DNA from: Chitinophaga tropicalis
GTDB taxonomy: Bacteria > Bacteroidota > Bacteroidia > Chitinophagales > Chitinophagaceae
Assembly (NCBI RefSeq): GCF_009758205.1
Contig: NZ_WRXN01000006.1
Location: forward strand, 124,001 to 188,000
DNA length: 64,000 nt
Reading direction: 5' to 3'
In this document: in pieces, positions 1 through 8,481 of the stretch
How positions within the stretch are numbered: position 1 is the stretch's first letter
Layout: each line of letters opens with the position of its first letter
Made by a program: the position numbers and the translations under genes
Notes under the pieces: generated by a model
Database searches by the model: none
Told to the model about the DNA's origin: nothing
The model's input: only the letters and a program-made list of their open reading frames with translations

Positions 1-1
1 A

Positions 2-1564
2 CAGGAAGCCACCAGCACGTTTATCAATACTAATTCATCAGTGGCACGCGGATATGATCCTCAGCTGCTCACTTCTCAGCCGGTAGATTATGCCGCGCTG
101 GGCACGGGTATTGCAGGCACCGTATTCCCATACTCTATTACTAACAGCAAGCTGGGGAACGAGGCATATGCAGAGACGGAAACAGAAGCCAGGACCAGCT
201 CCCTATACGGCAACGCAGCCTATACCTACAAAAGAAAATATACTATTAACGGAAGCATACGTAATGACCAGTCTAACCTGTTCGGGAAAGACAGGTCAGC
301 GCAATACAAGCCTATGTGGAGCACCGGGCTTGCCTGGCAGGTCAGCAGGGAGTCTTTCATGGATAACATCAGCTGGATAGATCTCCTGGCCCTGCGTGTC
401 ACATATGGTTTATCAGGTAACCAGCCGCTCTATTCCTCCGTATCTTCCTACGACATCTTTGCGGGGTATAATAACCTTTATGCTCCCGGCGGACTAAGCC
501 TGAGCATCAATTCCTACGCCAACCGGAAGCTAAGCTGGGAAAGCACAAAGACCACCAACTTCGGGGTTGACTTTTCCGTGCTTAAAGGCCGGTTGAACGG
601 TAGTGCCGATGTCTATTTCCGCCGCACTACCAACCTGATCGGCACTACACCGGCCAATCCCTTCACCGGTGTAGCCTCTGTAACGGGCAACCTCGGTAAT
701 ATCAATAATACAGGCCTGGACGGCAGACTTACATCCGTGAATGTACGTAGTAAGAACTTCAGCTGGTCTACCACCCTTGTAATGTCTTACAACGTTAATA
801 AGGTCACTAAACTATATGTTGCTACGCCTACCACATCAGCGCTCATTTACTCCTCTAACCGTTACGTAGAAGGATATGCTGCCTTCGCCCAGTTTGGTTA
901 TAAGTTCATGGGACTGGATAACCAGGGAGACCCTACCATCCGGCTGGCAGATGGCTCCATTTCGAAAGCGCCAGGTGCATTGCCCAAAGACCTGGTCTAT
1001 ATGGGCAGCTTCCAGCCTACGCTGACGGGCGGCCTCACCAACAACTTCCGCTACCGCAACTTTCAGCTCACCTTCAACATGGTATACAGCTTCGGTTCAA
1101 CGCTGCACAGAGACGCAGTGGGCCTCAATGCAACCACCGCAGCACTTACAGGCAGGACATCCCATTCCCCCGGATTTTTCATCGGTAATATGTATAGTGA
1201 TTTTGCTAACCGGTGGAAGAAGGAAGGTGATGAGAAAACCACCAGTATTCCTTCCTATGTTGCCAGCTCCAGCGTAAACAGCACCCGCAGAAATGTATTG
1301 TACTATGCCAACGGAGATGTGAACTATTTTGACGGGGCCTATATAAAAATGAGGGACATCAACCTTTCATACTCCCTGCCAACATGGCTGATCAGCCGTA
1401 TGCGGGCGGATGACATGACCTTCCGGGTTACAGTGTCAAATATATTACTGTGGACAGCCAACCATTACAACATAGATCCGGAGTTTCATAATTCAGGCAC
1501 AGCAGAACGGATAATGCCTGCTGCACAGCATAGTATTACTATAGGAGCCAACCTCCGGTTTTAA
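2..1564 (+). CDS. SusC/RagA-type TonB-dependent outer membrane transporter (C-terminal part)
   Basis: This is the C-terminal part of a SusC-like TonB-dependent transporter; the 5' end lies outside the window. The frame is open from base 2, so the GTG at 41 is only an internal Val codon and not a start. The visible 520 residues are beta-barrel only: alternating aromatic/polar strands, short turns with Asn/Gly/Asp, and a C-terminal strand ending in ITIGANLRF, where a terminal Phe is typical of Bam-inserted barrels. It is followed 19 nt later by a SusD gene, the usual SusCD arrangement. The substrate cannot be deduced from this part. A TlpA-like protein follows in the same direction, a combination common in Bacteroidota uptake operons not devoted to polysaccharides. 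Confidence 0.93.
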   Translation, partial: QEATSTFINTNSSVARGYDPQLLTSQPVDYAALGTGIAGTVFPYSITNSKLGNEAYAETETEARTSSLYGNAAYTYKRKYTINGSIRNDQSNLFGKDRSAQYKPMWSTGLAWQVSRESFMDNISWIDLLALRVTYGLSGNQPLYSSVSSYDIFAGYNNLYAPGGLSLSINSYANRKLSWESTKTTNFGVDFSVLKGRLNGSADVYFRRTTNLIGTTPANPFTGVASVTGNLGNINNTGLDGRLTSVNVRSKNFSWSTTLVMSYNVNKVTKLYVATPTTSALIYSSNRYVEGYAAFAQFGYKFMGLDNQGDPTIRLADGSISKAPGALPKDLVYMGSFQPTLTGGLTNNFRYRNFQLTFNMVYSFGSTLHRDAVGLNATTAALTGRTSHSPGFFIGNMYSDFANRWKKEGDEKTTSIPSYVASSSVNSTRRNVLYYANGDVNYFDGAYIKMRDINLSYSLPTWLISRMRADDMTFRVTVSNILLWTANHYNIDPEFHNSGTAERIMPAAQHSITIGANLRF

Positions 1565-1583
1565 CATTTCAAACAACAACACA

Positions 1584-3050
1584 ATGGGGAAAACACTACG
1601 AACAATATATATACTGGGATTCACATTGCTGGTAGCCTCCTGCAAAGAAAGCTTCCTGGATCTCAAGCCAAAGGGCAGGGTCATTGTAGAGTCCACCAAT
1701 GACTATGATCTTATGCTCAACGCAGCCGGCCTGGCCACCAATGGTGTAAATGTGAGCGTGCCTATGGGAGACGAGGTGATAGCTTTCGATGATTATTTCT
1801 CCAGCTCTGACACTCGCGGCCAGCGCCTGTTTAAGTGGGATGATGTGATATATGATGAAGGCATATTTGCGAATGAAATGTCAACGCTGATGGCCAACCT
1901 GTATACTTACAACAAGGTCATAACAGAAGTGATGGATGCTACAGATGGTACGGAAGCACAGAAAAAGAGTTTACTGGCAGAAGCTAAAGCCAACAGGGCA
2001 TGGACCAACTTTATGCTCATCAATATGTATGGTAAGCCGTACCAGGCAGCAACGGCGGCTACAGATCCCGGCTATCCCATCGTTACAGTGGCAGATGTTA
2101 CGCAAACAAAGTTCACCAGGGCATCTGTACAGGAAATGTATGATTTTATCATAAAAGACCTTACAGAGGCTATACCTGATCTTCCTGTCACTATCCGTAC
2201 CCGTGCCAGGATGGGTAAAACTGCGGTAGAGGAATTGCTGGGAAAGGTCTATGTGTTTATGGGTAGGTTTGAGCTGGCCCGCACTCTGCTGGATGCCGCC
2301 GTCACCGATCTGGCCGGTACCGGCGCTGGTACAACGCTCACCAATATGGGGTTGTATGATCTGAACGTAACGATGATACAGGGTGGTACCTGGGGCTATA
2401 ACCCAACAGTCGTGGCATCTACCTATTTCAATGCTGTTCCCAACCAGGGCTATTATACAGAGTATATTGCCTGCAGGCAGGTATCTACGAATGGCTGGTC
2501 ATTCAATGCCAGCGAGTTTACACTGAGCCCTCAGGCCGCACAACTGTTCTCATCTACTGATAAACGCCGCAACTTTTTCACTACCAGGCCTTACGGAGTA
2601 ACCACTGCCTATCCTTTAGCCGGCGCGCTCCGCCGTAACGGACCTCTTTCCCTGCAAAACGGTATAACAATAGCAGAACTATACCTGCTACGTGCTGAAT
2701 GTGCAGCAAGACTTAATGATACCACTACCGCAAAAGCTGATCTGCTCACGCTGCGCGTTAAAAGAATGAGCAGTGCAGAAGCAGTAGTACCGTCAGGCCT
2801 AACCCAGATACAGCTCATACAGTTTGTACTGGATGAGCGGATAAGAGAGTTTGCTCTCCAGGGGTACCGCTGGTTTGATATGAGAAGATTGTCGGTCGAT
2901 CCGCTTTTTTCTTCTGCTACCTATACTCATAGCCTGTACAGCGCTACAGGTGCGCTGAGCGCCACTTTCACCCTGAGGCCTGAAAGGTTTACACTACGTT
3001 TCCCGGAAGCCGTAATGGCGCTGAACCCGGGTATGGAAAATAATCCCTGA
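1584..3050 (+). CDS. SusD/RagB-family surface nutrient-binding lipoprotein
   Basis: SusD-like proteins sit as a lid on SusC barrels and bind the ligand. The 488-residue product starts with a lipoprotein signal peptide ending in the lipobox LVASC, so Cys20 would be lipidated. The SusD hallmarks are present: SFLDLKPKG just after the Cys, a TPR-like helical core (AEAKANRAWTNFMLINMYG), and near the C-terminus the DERIREFALQGYRWFDMRR segment typical of the RagB/SusD domain. It lies 19 nt after the SusC stop and 22 nt before the TlpA-like gene, so the three are probably co-transcribed. The ligand is unknown. Confidence 0.93.
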   Translation: MGKTLRTIYILGFTLLVASCKESFLDLKPKGRVIVESTNDYDLMLNAAGLATNGVNVSVPMGDEVIAFDDYFSSSDTRGQRLFKWDDVIYDEGIFANEMSTLMANLYTYNKVITEVMDATDGTEAQKKSLLAEAKANRAWTNFMLINMYGKPYQAATAATDPGYPIVTVADVTQTKFTRASVQEMYDFIIKDLTEAIPDLPVTIRTRARMGKTAVEELLGKVYVFMGRFELARTLLDAAVTDLAGTGAGTTLTNMGLYDLNVTMIQGGTWGYNPTVVASTYFNAVPNQGYYTEYIACRQVSTNGWSFNASEFTLSPQAAQLFSSTDKRRNFFTTRPYGVTTAYPLAGALRRNGPLSLQNGITIAELYLLRAECAARLNDTTTAKADLLTLRVKRMSSAEAVVPSGLTQIQLIQFVLDERIREFALQGYRWFDMRRLSVDPLFSSATYTHSLYSATGALSATFTLRPERFTLRFPEAVMALNPGMENNP

Positions 3051-3072
3051 TCAAACAATTAAAAACAGAAAG

Positions 3073-4344
3073 ATGAATAATATGATAAAGAATAGCCTGC
3101 TCTGCATGTTATGCCTGGTGTTTACAGCTACAGCATTTGCACAGAGAGATACTTCAGATTTGCCACTGGTACATAAAATAGTAGAAAAGAAGTATTACCG
3201 GGGTAGCACAGAAGAGAAGATCAGCTTCATCAAAGAATCTCAGAAAGAGTTCCCCGAACCGGAAGAGGGCAAATTAGCAGCACAGTACGATATGCTGCGC
3301 GCAGAAGTAATGATGGATTATCTGAAGGCCGGTAATAAAACGGAAGCAGAGAAATGGCGGGCACAGGTACATACAAGGGAAGGCTGGATCAAGACGAACC
3401 TTTTGGCAGGGGCTTTCCTGTTAAAAGAGGATGAAAAAGGCAACGCTGCTATCGTAGAGGCGAGGCTGAGGCCAATGGTCGATAGCGTCAGCAACGCATT
3501 CAGGAAAGACGGTTCCTGTTGGGAGGCTTACAGCCAGATGATGCCGTTATATATTAAATCTCTCCGGATACTGGACAAACAGGACAGGATAGCCTACTAC
3601 CTGGAACCACTTTATAAAGCGTATGGTCGCTCATTCCCATCTGATGTGAAAACGCGCACCCTTACAAAACCACAGGATTATAAACTGACTGATAACCTAT
3701 CCTATAACTATGGAAAGTCGCTGGCAGCCACCGGGCATCCCAAAGAGGCGCTTGATGTACTGGCTCACATGTATTTAACAGGTGTTGAAGTATCTGAAGA
3801 GATACAGGCAGATATCAATGCAGAAAGCGCTAAAATTCCCGGTGGCGCAGCGTACTTCAAACATATTACGGATTCAGTACAGCAAATCGATAAAGCTAAG
3901 CTCACCGCTTTCGCTGCCAGCAAGCAGGATGTGAATGGTAAGGCTGTTGACTTCAAAGCGCTGAAAGGAAAGTACGTGCTGCTCGATTTCTGGGGTAGCT
4001 GGTGTAAACCATGCCGGGCCAGCCATCCACATCTCAAAGAGCTGTATGCAAAATATAAGGACAAAGGATTTGAGATAATTGGAATAGCATCTGAAATGGC
4101 GCCAACCGCAGAAAAAAGACATGAGCTGTGGACTACAGCCATCAAAGAAGATGGTTTACCATGGCTGCAGGTGTTGAATAATGAATATATAGAGAAATTC
4201 AACGCTGCAAAAGAATACAATGTAACCGCTTACCCCACCAAGATATTGTTGGACAGAGACGGGAACATCATTGGCCGTTATGTCGGCAACGGTAACGGAG
4301 GCGAGGCTTTTGGCAACAGACTGGAACAGCTGCTTGATAAGTAG
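3073..4344 (+). CDS. Secreted TlpA-like thioredoxin-fold protein
   Basis: This 423-residue protein has a Sec signal peptide (cleavage probably after TATAFA), an alpha-helical region of about 250 residues, and a C-terminal TlpA/AhpC-TSA-like thioredoxin domain from about residue 285. The active site WCKPC puts the redox cysteines at 311 and 314, and the cis-Pro region YPTKILLDRDGNIIGRY is present. Such proteins act in the periplasm as thiol reductants or oxidases. It is the third gene of the SusC-SusD-TlpA unit and ends shortly before a strong hairpin terminator. The helical N-terminal region has no function I can name. Confidence 0.88.
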   Translation: MNNMIKNSLLCMLCLVFTATAFAQRDTSDLPLVHKIVEKKYYRGSTEEKISFIKESQKEFPEPEEGKLAAQYDMLRAEVMMDYLKAGNKTEAEKWRAQVHTREGWIKTNLLAGAFLLKEDEKGNAAIVEARLRPMVDSVSNAFRKDGSCWEAYSQMMPLYIKSLRILDKQDRIAYYLEPLYKAYGRSFPSDVKTRTLTKPQDYKLTDNLSYNYGKSLAATGHPKEALDVLAHMYLTGVEVSEEIQADINAESAKIPGGAAYFKHITDSVQQIDKAKLTAFAASKQDVNGKAVDFKALKGKYVLLDFWGSWCKPCRASHPHLKELYAKYKDKGFEIIGIASEMAPTAEKRHELWTTAIKEDGLPWLQVLNNEYIEKFNAAKEYNVTAYPTKILLDRDGNIIGRYVGNGNGGEAFGNRLEQLLDK

Positions 4345-4370
4345 ACGTCAAAAAGCATAACTGCTCCCTT

Positions 4371-4481
4371 TAGCCGGCCGCAGGCCATAAAAAACATCCT
4401 CAAAAAATCGCTTTTACCGAAGGTAAAAGCGATTTTTTGAGCAATTCCTCCGCATTAAGCATGATACAAACCCCCAACTAC
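4371..4481. repeat. Dispersed intergenic palindromic element, copy A
   Basis: First of three copies of an intergenic element in this window (others at 8340 and 27930). It begins TAGCCGGCCGCAGGCCAT, contains a perfect 19-bp hairpin at 4400-4440, and continues through a conserved tail (CCGCATTAAGC...GATACAAAC) to about 4481. Similarity to the other copies extends well beyond the hairpin on both sides, so this is a repeat family and not just similar terminators. Confidence 0.6.
4400..4440. terminator. Strong bidirectional hairpin terminator
   Basis: A perfect 19-bp inverted repeat (arms 4400-4418 and 4422-4440) with a 3-nt GAA loop. The arms carry an A6 run on one side and a T6 run on the other, so it can act as an intrinsic terminator on either strand. 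It closes the SusC-SusD-TlpA unit and insulates the Crp-type regulator downstream. Confidence 0.85.
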
Positions 4482-4537
4482 TACACTACCTAAAATGATC
4501 CTTCCCTTTTGCAGGGAAATGCATTATTTTAGTTATT

Positions 4538-5113
4538 ATGTACACTAGTCTCATCACCGCTATCGAATATTTCATCAACCTAGACGAAGCAGAAAAGGAA
4601 TTTATCTCCTCACTGGTCGTCCCGAAAACTTATGACAAAGGCGACTATTTTTTGCGCGAAGGCCAGGTATGCCGTGATGTAGGTTTTATTGGAAAAGGGC
4701 TGATCAGGTACATAGGTACGAGAGACAATGGAGAAGAGATCACCCTGCATTTCGGGAAGGAAAATGAGTTTATGTGCAACTACGAGAGCTTTCTCGATCA
4801 TTCACCATCCCGGCGAAGCATGCAATGCCTTGAGCCCAGTGAGGTACTGACAATATCATACGATAACCTGCAGCGTATATACGAAGAAGTAAAGGAAGGA
4901 CAGAAATTTGGCCGTCTCGCCTGTGAACAGATTTACCTGCTGGCCCTGAGGCAGGTATCTTCTATGTACGTCGATGCCCCCGAACAACGCTATATCAATT
5001 TCTTAAATGAATATCCCGATCTGCAGCAGCGCATCCCTCAATATTATATATCTTCTTTTGTCGGCGTCAAACCTCCTTCATTAAGCCGTATCCGTAAAAG
5101 ACTCTCCCTGTAA
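4538..5113 (+). CDS. Crp/Fnr-family cyclic-nucleotide-binding-type transcription regulator
   Basis: The 191-residue protein has an N-terminal cupin-like cNMP-binding fold (YDKGDYFLREGQVCRDVGFI, then GLIRYI and ITLHFGKENEFM) and a short C-terminal region ending YISSFVGVKPPSLSRIRKRL, which resembles the recognition helix of the Crp winged-helix domain. This arrangement is typical of the Bacteroidota Crp/Fnr-like regulators that often do not bind cAMP. It lies 45 nt upstream of a DUF4267 gene that has its own promoter, so the two may be functionally related without sharing a transcript. The effector is unknown. Confidence 0.85.
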   Translation: MYTSLITAIEYFINLDEAEKEFISSLVVPKTYDKGDYFLREGQVCRDVGFIGKGLIRYIGTRDNGEEITLHFGKENEFMCNYESFLDHSPSRRSMQCLEPSEVLTISYDNLQRIYEEVKEGQKFGRLACEQIYLLALRQVSSMYVDAPEQRYINFLNEYPDLQQRIPQYYISSFVGVKPPSLSRIRKRLSL

Positions 5114-5153
5114 TTTATTAACCTGGGTGAACGAACGGGAGTATAGCCGTTTT

Positions 5154-5161
5154 TAGCTTTG
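5154..5161 (+). promoter_or_regulatory. Bacteroidota -7 element TAGCTTTG
   Basis: A perfect TAnnTTTG match. Transcription would begin at about 5165, leaving a 5' UTR of about 15 nt before the ATG at 5180. It overlaps the TTG codon at 5159, which therefore cannot be the start of the downstream gene. I see no clear -33 TTTG. Confidence 0.5.
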
Positions 5162-5179
5162 TCGTACAAAACGCAACAA

Positions 5180-5590
5180 ATGAAAAAAACGGTTTCTGTA
5201 ACAGCCTTTGGGCTTACGCTGATCACAGGTATATTATTGATAATCATAGGTGTCCGTTTCTTCCTGGTACCTCAGGAAGCCGAACTGGCCTTCGGCATAA
5301 AAACAACTACAGGCGCTGATTATTCTTTTCATTATATCAAAGGTATACGCGACCTCTCTGTAGGTATGGTTACACTGATCATGCTTTTTGCCCGCACCCA
5401 ACGGGGACTGGGTATCCTACTGTTAACAATGACCCTGGTACCGCTGACAGATTTCCTGATCGTACTCAACACGCCAGGTCATCTCACAGCAAGGCTGTAT
5501 CCTCACTTAACCGCCGTTGTCCTTTGTCCGTTACTGGGAATCTATTATCTGATCACTTCTGTTAAATCTTCTTCAAATGCTGCTCTTTAA
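5180..5590 (+). CDS. DUF4267-like small integral membrane protein
   Basis: About 136 residues with four predicted membrane helices and an N-terminal MKKTVSVTAFGLTLITG segment. The pattern (GVRFFLVPQEAELAFGI, then HYIKGIRDLSVGMVTL) resembles DUF4267, a small family of four-helix membrane proteins of unknown function. The ATG at 5180 is preferred to an in-frame TTG at 5159, because a -7 promoter box lies over the TTG. The 3' end overlaps the next gene by 14 nt, indicating translational coupling. Confidence 0.75.
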   Translation: MKKTVSVTAFGLTLITGILLIIIGVRFFLVPQEAELAFGIKTTTGADYSFHYIKGIRDLSVGMVTLIMLFARTQRGLGILLLTMTLVPLTDFLIVLNTPGHLTARLYPHLTAVVLCPLLGIYYLITSVKSSSNAAL

Positions 5591-5909
5591 TATTGTACTG
5601 CTGACACATTTTATCTGTTTTTCTCTGTACCTCTGCACGCTATTGGCCCAATGGAGGGATTATGACACCCGTGTAAGAGGCCCTCTTGGCTTGATCCTGG
5701 GAGTAATATTACTGCTTACAGGTATCGGCCTGGTAATCCTGAAAGCTCCGCAGATAAACCTCTATAAGGTAATCCCCAAAACCGGCTTATTTGTTTTAGT
5801 AACTGTTATAAACATCTACTTCGGAGGCCGTACCTATTCCCGGACTGCCTATTATACCCTGATTGCCGCTACACTGCTGGCGGCATGTATTGCCGTAGTA
5901 CGTGTATAA
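5577..5909 (+). CDS. Small four-helix membrane protein, function unknown
   Basis: A 110-residue hydrophobic protein with four likely transmembrane helices (about residues 3-23, 38-55, 66-81 and 88-108). It starts with ATG inside the last codons of the DUF4267 gene (14-nt overlap), so the two are probably co-expressed. I do not recognise a specific family or any catalytic residue. The context fits a pair of inner-membrane proteins of related, unknown role. Confidence 0.75.
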   Translation: MLLFNIVLLTHFICFSLYLCTLLAQWRDYDTRVRGPLGLILGVILLLTGIGLVILKAPQINLYKVIPKTGLFVLVTVINIYFGGRTYSRTAYYTLIAATLLAACIAVVRV

Positions 5910-5922
5910 TAAATAAATTATC

Positions 5923-5951
5923 GCAAGTGCGCAGATAGGTTGCGCACTTGC
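5923..5951 (+). terminator. Perfect 11-bp inverted repeat
   Basis: Arms GCAAGTGCGCA (5923-5933) and TGCGCACTTGC (5941-5951) around a 7-nt loop, 13 nt after the upstream stop codon. There is no clean T run behind it on the + strand. It may be a transcript-end hairpin, or an operator for the next gene, whose ATG is 35 nt downstream. Confidence 0.5.
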
Positions 5952-5986
5952 TGTGTTACTTTGACGTCAAATAAATGAACAAATGA

Positions 5987-6310
5987 ATGAACAAGTACGA
6001 AAGATTAAAGAATGAGCTGGCAACGACCGGCAAGGGAAAAATGAAGGCTTTTGGCAGCTCTATGTTACCTATCCTGAAAAGCGGCAGTCAGCTGACCTTC
6101 CAAAAAGCCACTGAATACAAAATAGGGGATATCGTATTCTGTAAAGTGAAAGGACGGTATATTGATGCCCATAAGATCATTAAAGCCGATCCCCATAAAG
6201 GATTCCTGATCGCCAATAATCACGGCTTTGAGAATGGCTGGACCAGGACCATCTTTGGAAAAGTAGTGACTGGCGAGTATCAGAACCACGTTATCTACCA
6301 GGCGCACTGA
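5987..6310 (+). CDS. S24/S26 (LexA/signal-peptidase-like) fold protein
   Basis: A 107-residue protein with the layout of the S24/S26 peptidase fold: FGSSMLPILKSG (candidate nucleophile Ser25 followed by Met), then the beta-strand YKIGDIVFCKVKGRYIDAHK containing the typical GDIV. In SipW-type relatives the general base is His, and His62 occupies that region; Lys63 is adjacent. There is no membrane anchor and no DNA-binding domain, so it is neither a normal signal peptidase nor a LexA repressor. Stand-alone proteins of this type are common in Bacteroidota and poorly characterised. Proteolytic activity is an inference. Confidence 0.7.
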   Translation: MNKYERLKNELATTGKGKMKAFGSSMLPILKSGSQLTFQKATEYKIGDIVFCKVKGRYIDAHKIIKADPHKGFLIANNHGFENGWTRTIFGKVVTGEYQNHVIYQAH

Positions 6311-6414
6311 TCTGACCTTACAACCCCTTTAGCTGAAGTTTGCAGATGATGTTTCTGCAGGCTTTTTTTGTTTTATGCCTTACCTTCGTTTCCGCTACAG
6401 ATATATTAAAATAA

Positions 6415-6846
6415 ATGAATAGCTATATAGATGAAGTGCTGGGATTGCTTAGCCCCACACAAGGACCTGGTAACATCTTCTTATGGAAAGGATCGTTGAA
6501 CGTATCCTTTAATATCATGCTGGAAAACACGGCAGACCTTCACATAGTAGACATTCATTTTATCCGGGAGGCAGCAGGCAACGCCCCGTCTTATGTTAAC
6601 AAAGCCGTTGAATTTGTACGCAGGGACATGTTACTAAGGCCGGAATTTTACGGCATTACAGCAGAACAGGCAGCAGAATATGCAGAGCTTGACCTGCTGG
6701 GAGCACCGGAGTTCAATTTCTATGAGGATAACGAATGGTACATCAAGTTTGCAGAAGGGATCTTCCCTATCTGCAACCCTTATGGCCTGATAGTATTGTT
6801 TCACGGTGTTGCGCCCGTAGGTGTGGAAGATATGTCTGATAACTGA
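6415..6846 (+). CDS. Hypothetical acidic cytosolic protein
   Basis: A 143-residue acidic protein with no signal peptide or membrane segment and no family I can name. The C-terminal half (EFNFYEDNEWYIKFAEGIFP, then PYGLIVLFHG) is rich in aromatic and acidic residues, a composition seen in small alpha/beta immunity-like or SMI1/KNR4-like proteins, but this is only a resemblance. The upstream gap contains a short hairpin and a T7 run around 6344-6370 that may terminate the preceding gene. The gene converges with the serine hydrolase, with 4 nt between the stops. Confidence 0.65.
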   Translation: MNSYIDEVLGLLSPTQGPGNIFLWKGSLNVSFNIMLENTADLHIVDIHFIREAAGNAPSYVNKAVEFVRRDMLLRPEFYGITAEQAAEYAELDLLGAPEFNFYEDNEWYIKFAEGIFPICNPYGLIVLFHGVAPVGVEDMSDN

Positions 6847-6850
6847 GGCC

Positions 6851-8260
6851 TTATTCTCCTTTTAGTTTCTTTATCAGTACCAACGCATTCACATTGGAAG
6901 GGTCCAGCTCGTAAGACTTTTCGTAATACTCTATTGCAAGCTGTTTATTACCCTTTATCATATAGCCTTCTGCAAGACTATCCCATACGTTGCCTGACTT
7001 AGGAAAATCATCTGCATTCTGTTTGAACACAGCTATCGCAGCATCAATGTTTTTCGCCCTCAGCAGTTGATAACCAATAGAATTGATCATGTCTTCCTCA
7101 ATGTGGACGCCGCCATTTTCACGCTGGTGCCGGTAATTTTGCAGGGCCGGTTCCACTCCCTGTTTCTTTATAGCTTCCAGTAATTTAGGGCCTGCAGGAT
7201 TAAACTTTGGATATTCCAGCCAGGCAACGGCCGGATGTTTACCTCCAATGGTCTCTGCCAGTACCTGGGAGGTAATGGCAAGCCCGTTCTTGCTGTTGGT
7301 GAAATACACCACGCCATTTTTCTTTTTCAGCTGTGCGGTGAAATAACATTTGCTATCTCCCTGGTCGCCCCAATGCCAGAAATAAATATCGTTATCAATA
7401 GGTTCCAGTCCAACACCTAATCCCCATGATACGCCGGGTGCAGATTCTTTATTGACCGCTATCTGTGGTGTGAACATTTCCTGCCAGGTCTCTTTTTTCA
7501 GACCTGTTCCATTCATCAGTGCAATAATGAACCTGGCATAATCTGTTGCTGTAGTACGCATGCTGGCTGCAGCATTAGAACCGGGGCCTTCAAAGCGGAA
7601 CGATACATCGCCCATCCAGTCATGCCTGTGGATCTGTCTTCTTTCAAAACCCGGCTGCCATGTAAAGCTGCTGTTATTCATATGTAGCGGTTTAAACACC
7701 ACTTTCTTCACATAGTCTTCGAACTTCATACCAGTCAGTTTCTCTGCTACCCTGGACACATATACGAACCCTTCTCCGGAATAACTGAACTTTTCTCCGG
7801 GAGTGAACAGTATAGGCAGTGTGTCAGAATTTTCCTGTCTCCAGTTAGGAAAACCAGCGCTGTGTGTTAATACATGACGGGCAGTGATCTGGTTGATACG
7901 GTCGTCATTTTTCACATCATAACTGTTGCCAAGATATCTGTTGAGCGGTGTATCCAGGTTTATTTTACCCTGATCTGCCAGTTTCAATACAGCATATGCA
8001 GTCACTACTTTGGTAAGAGAAGCAGCTTCAAACACGGTAGAATCTGTAACTGGTATTTTGGTAGTGGCGTTCTGAAAGCCCCAGTGATGATGCCAGGTTA
8101 TTTTCCCGTTTTCTATCAGCGCCATAGACATACCGGGTATCATAGCATCTTTCATCAGTACCGGGATATCTTTCTCCAGGCGTTGGGTTACATGCTGTGC
8201 CTGCAGAAATGTTGTACTTAAAAGACAGAGAGTGGCTGAAAGCCAGAGGATTTTTTTCAT
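6851..8260 (-). CDS. Secreted serine hydrolase, class C beta-lactamase family, with TPR tail
   Basis: The 469-residue precursor has a Sec signal peptide (MKKILWLSATLCLLSTTFLQAQ). The beta-lactamase/DD-peptidase domain shows the nucleophile motif SLTK (Ser81, Lys84), the second motif as YSGEGF (Tyr, with Gly in place of the usual Asn), and HWGDQGD at the KTG-equivalent position. The last 75 residues look like two TPR repeats (GNVWDSLAEGYMIKGNKQLA and the following YYEKSYELDP helix). Members act as periplasmic or secreted esterases, peptidases or D-amino-acid hydrolases, so the substrate cannot be assigned. It is divergent from the dehydrogenase gene. Confidence 0.9.
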   Translation of the reverse strand: MKKILWLSATLCLLSTTFLQAQHVTQRLEKDIPVLMKDAMIPGMSMALIENGKITWHHHWGFQNATTKIPVTDSTVFEAASLTKVVTAYAVLKLADQGKINLDTPLNRYLGNSYDVKNDDRINQITARHVLTHSAGFPNWRQENSDTLPILFTPGEKFSYSGEGFVYVSRVAEKLTGMKFEDYVKKVVFKPLHMNNSSFTWQPGFERRQIHRHDWMGDVSFRFEGPGSNAAASMRTTATDYARFIIALMNGTGLKKETWQEMFTPQIAVNKESAPGVSWGLGVGLEPIDNDIYFWHWGDQGDSKCYFTAQLKKKNGVVYFTNSKNGLAITSQVLAETIGGKHPAVAWLEYPKFNPAGPKLLEAIKKQGVEPALQNYRHQRENGGVHIEEDMINSIGYQLLRAKNIDAAIAVFKQNADDFPKSGNVWDSLAEGYMIKGNKQLAIEYYEKSYELDPSNVNALVLIKKLKGE

Positions 8261-8339
8261 GTTGATAGCGTTTTAGTTTTCAGCTGGGCCACGGAACAAA
8301 CGTTCTCTCCAGAAATCGCTGTTCTTTTAGTTTAAATCT

Positions 8340-8406
8340 TAGCCGGCCGCATGCCCAAAAAGCACCCTCAAAAAATCGCATTGAGTACGATATAAACTCC
8401 AAACTA
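8340..8406. repeat. Dispersed intergenic element, copy B (hairpin deleted)
   Basis: Starts TAGCCGGCCGCATGCCCA and matches copy A through ...CCTCAAAAAATC. It then jumps directly to the tail (GCATTGAGTACGATATAAAC), which matches copy A from 4452 onward. The 43-nt block in between, holding most of the hairpin and its 3' flank, is absent. This copy lies between two divergent genes, where a terminator has no obvious job. Confidence 0.55.
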
Positions 8407-8457
8407 ATGAATTATCCTCTCATTCTATCCATTTATCTGCCGTAGAAAATGATTTTC

Positions 8458-8465
8458 TATCTTTA
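8458..8465 (+). promoter_or_regulatory. Near-consensus -7 element TATCTTTA
   Basis: One mismatch to TAnnTTTG. It would place the transcript start near 8470, downstream of the first in-frame ATG at 8449 and upstream of the ATG at 8482. This supports 8482 as the start of the dehydrogenase. No good -33 box is visible. Confidence 0.4.
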
Positions 8466-8481
8466 TACAAATCAAAAGACA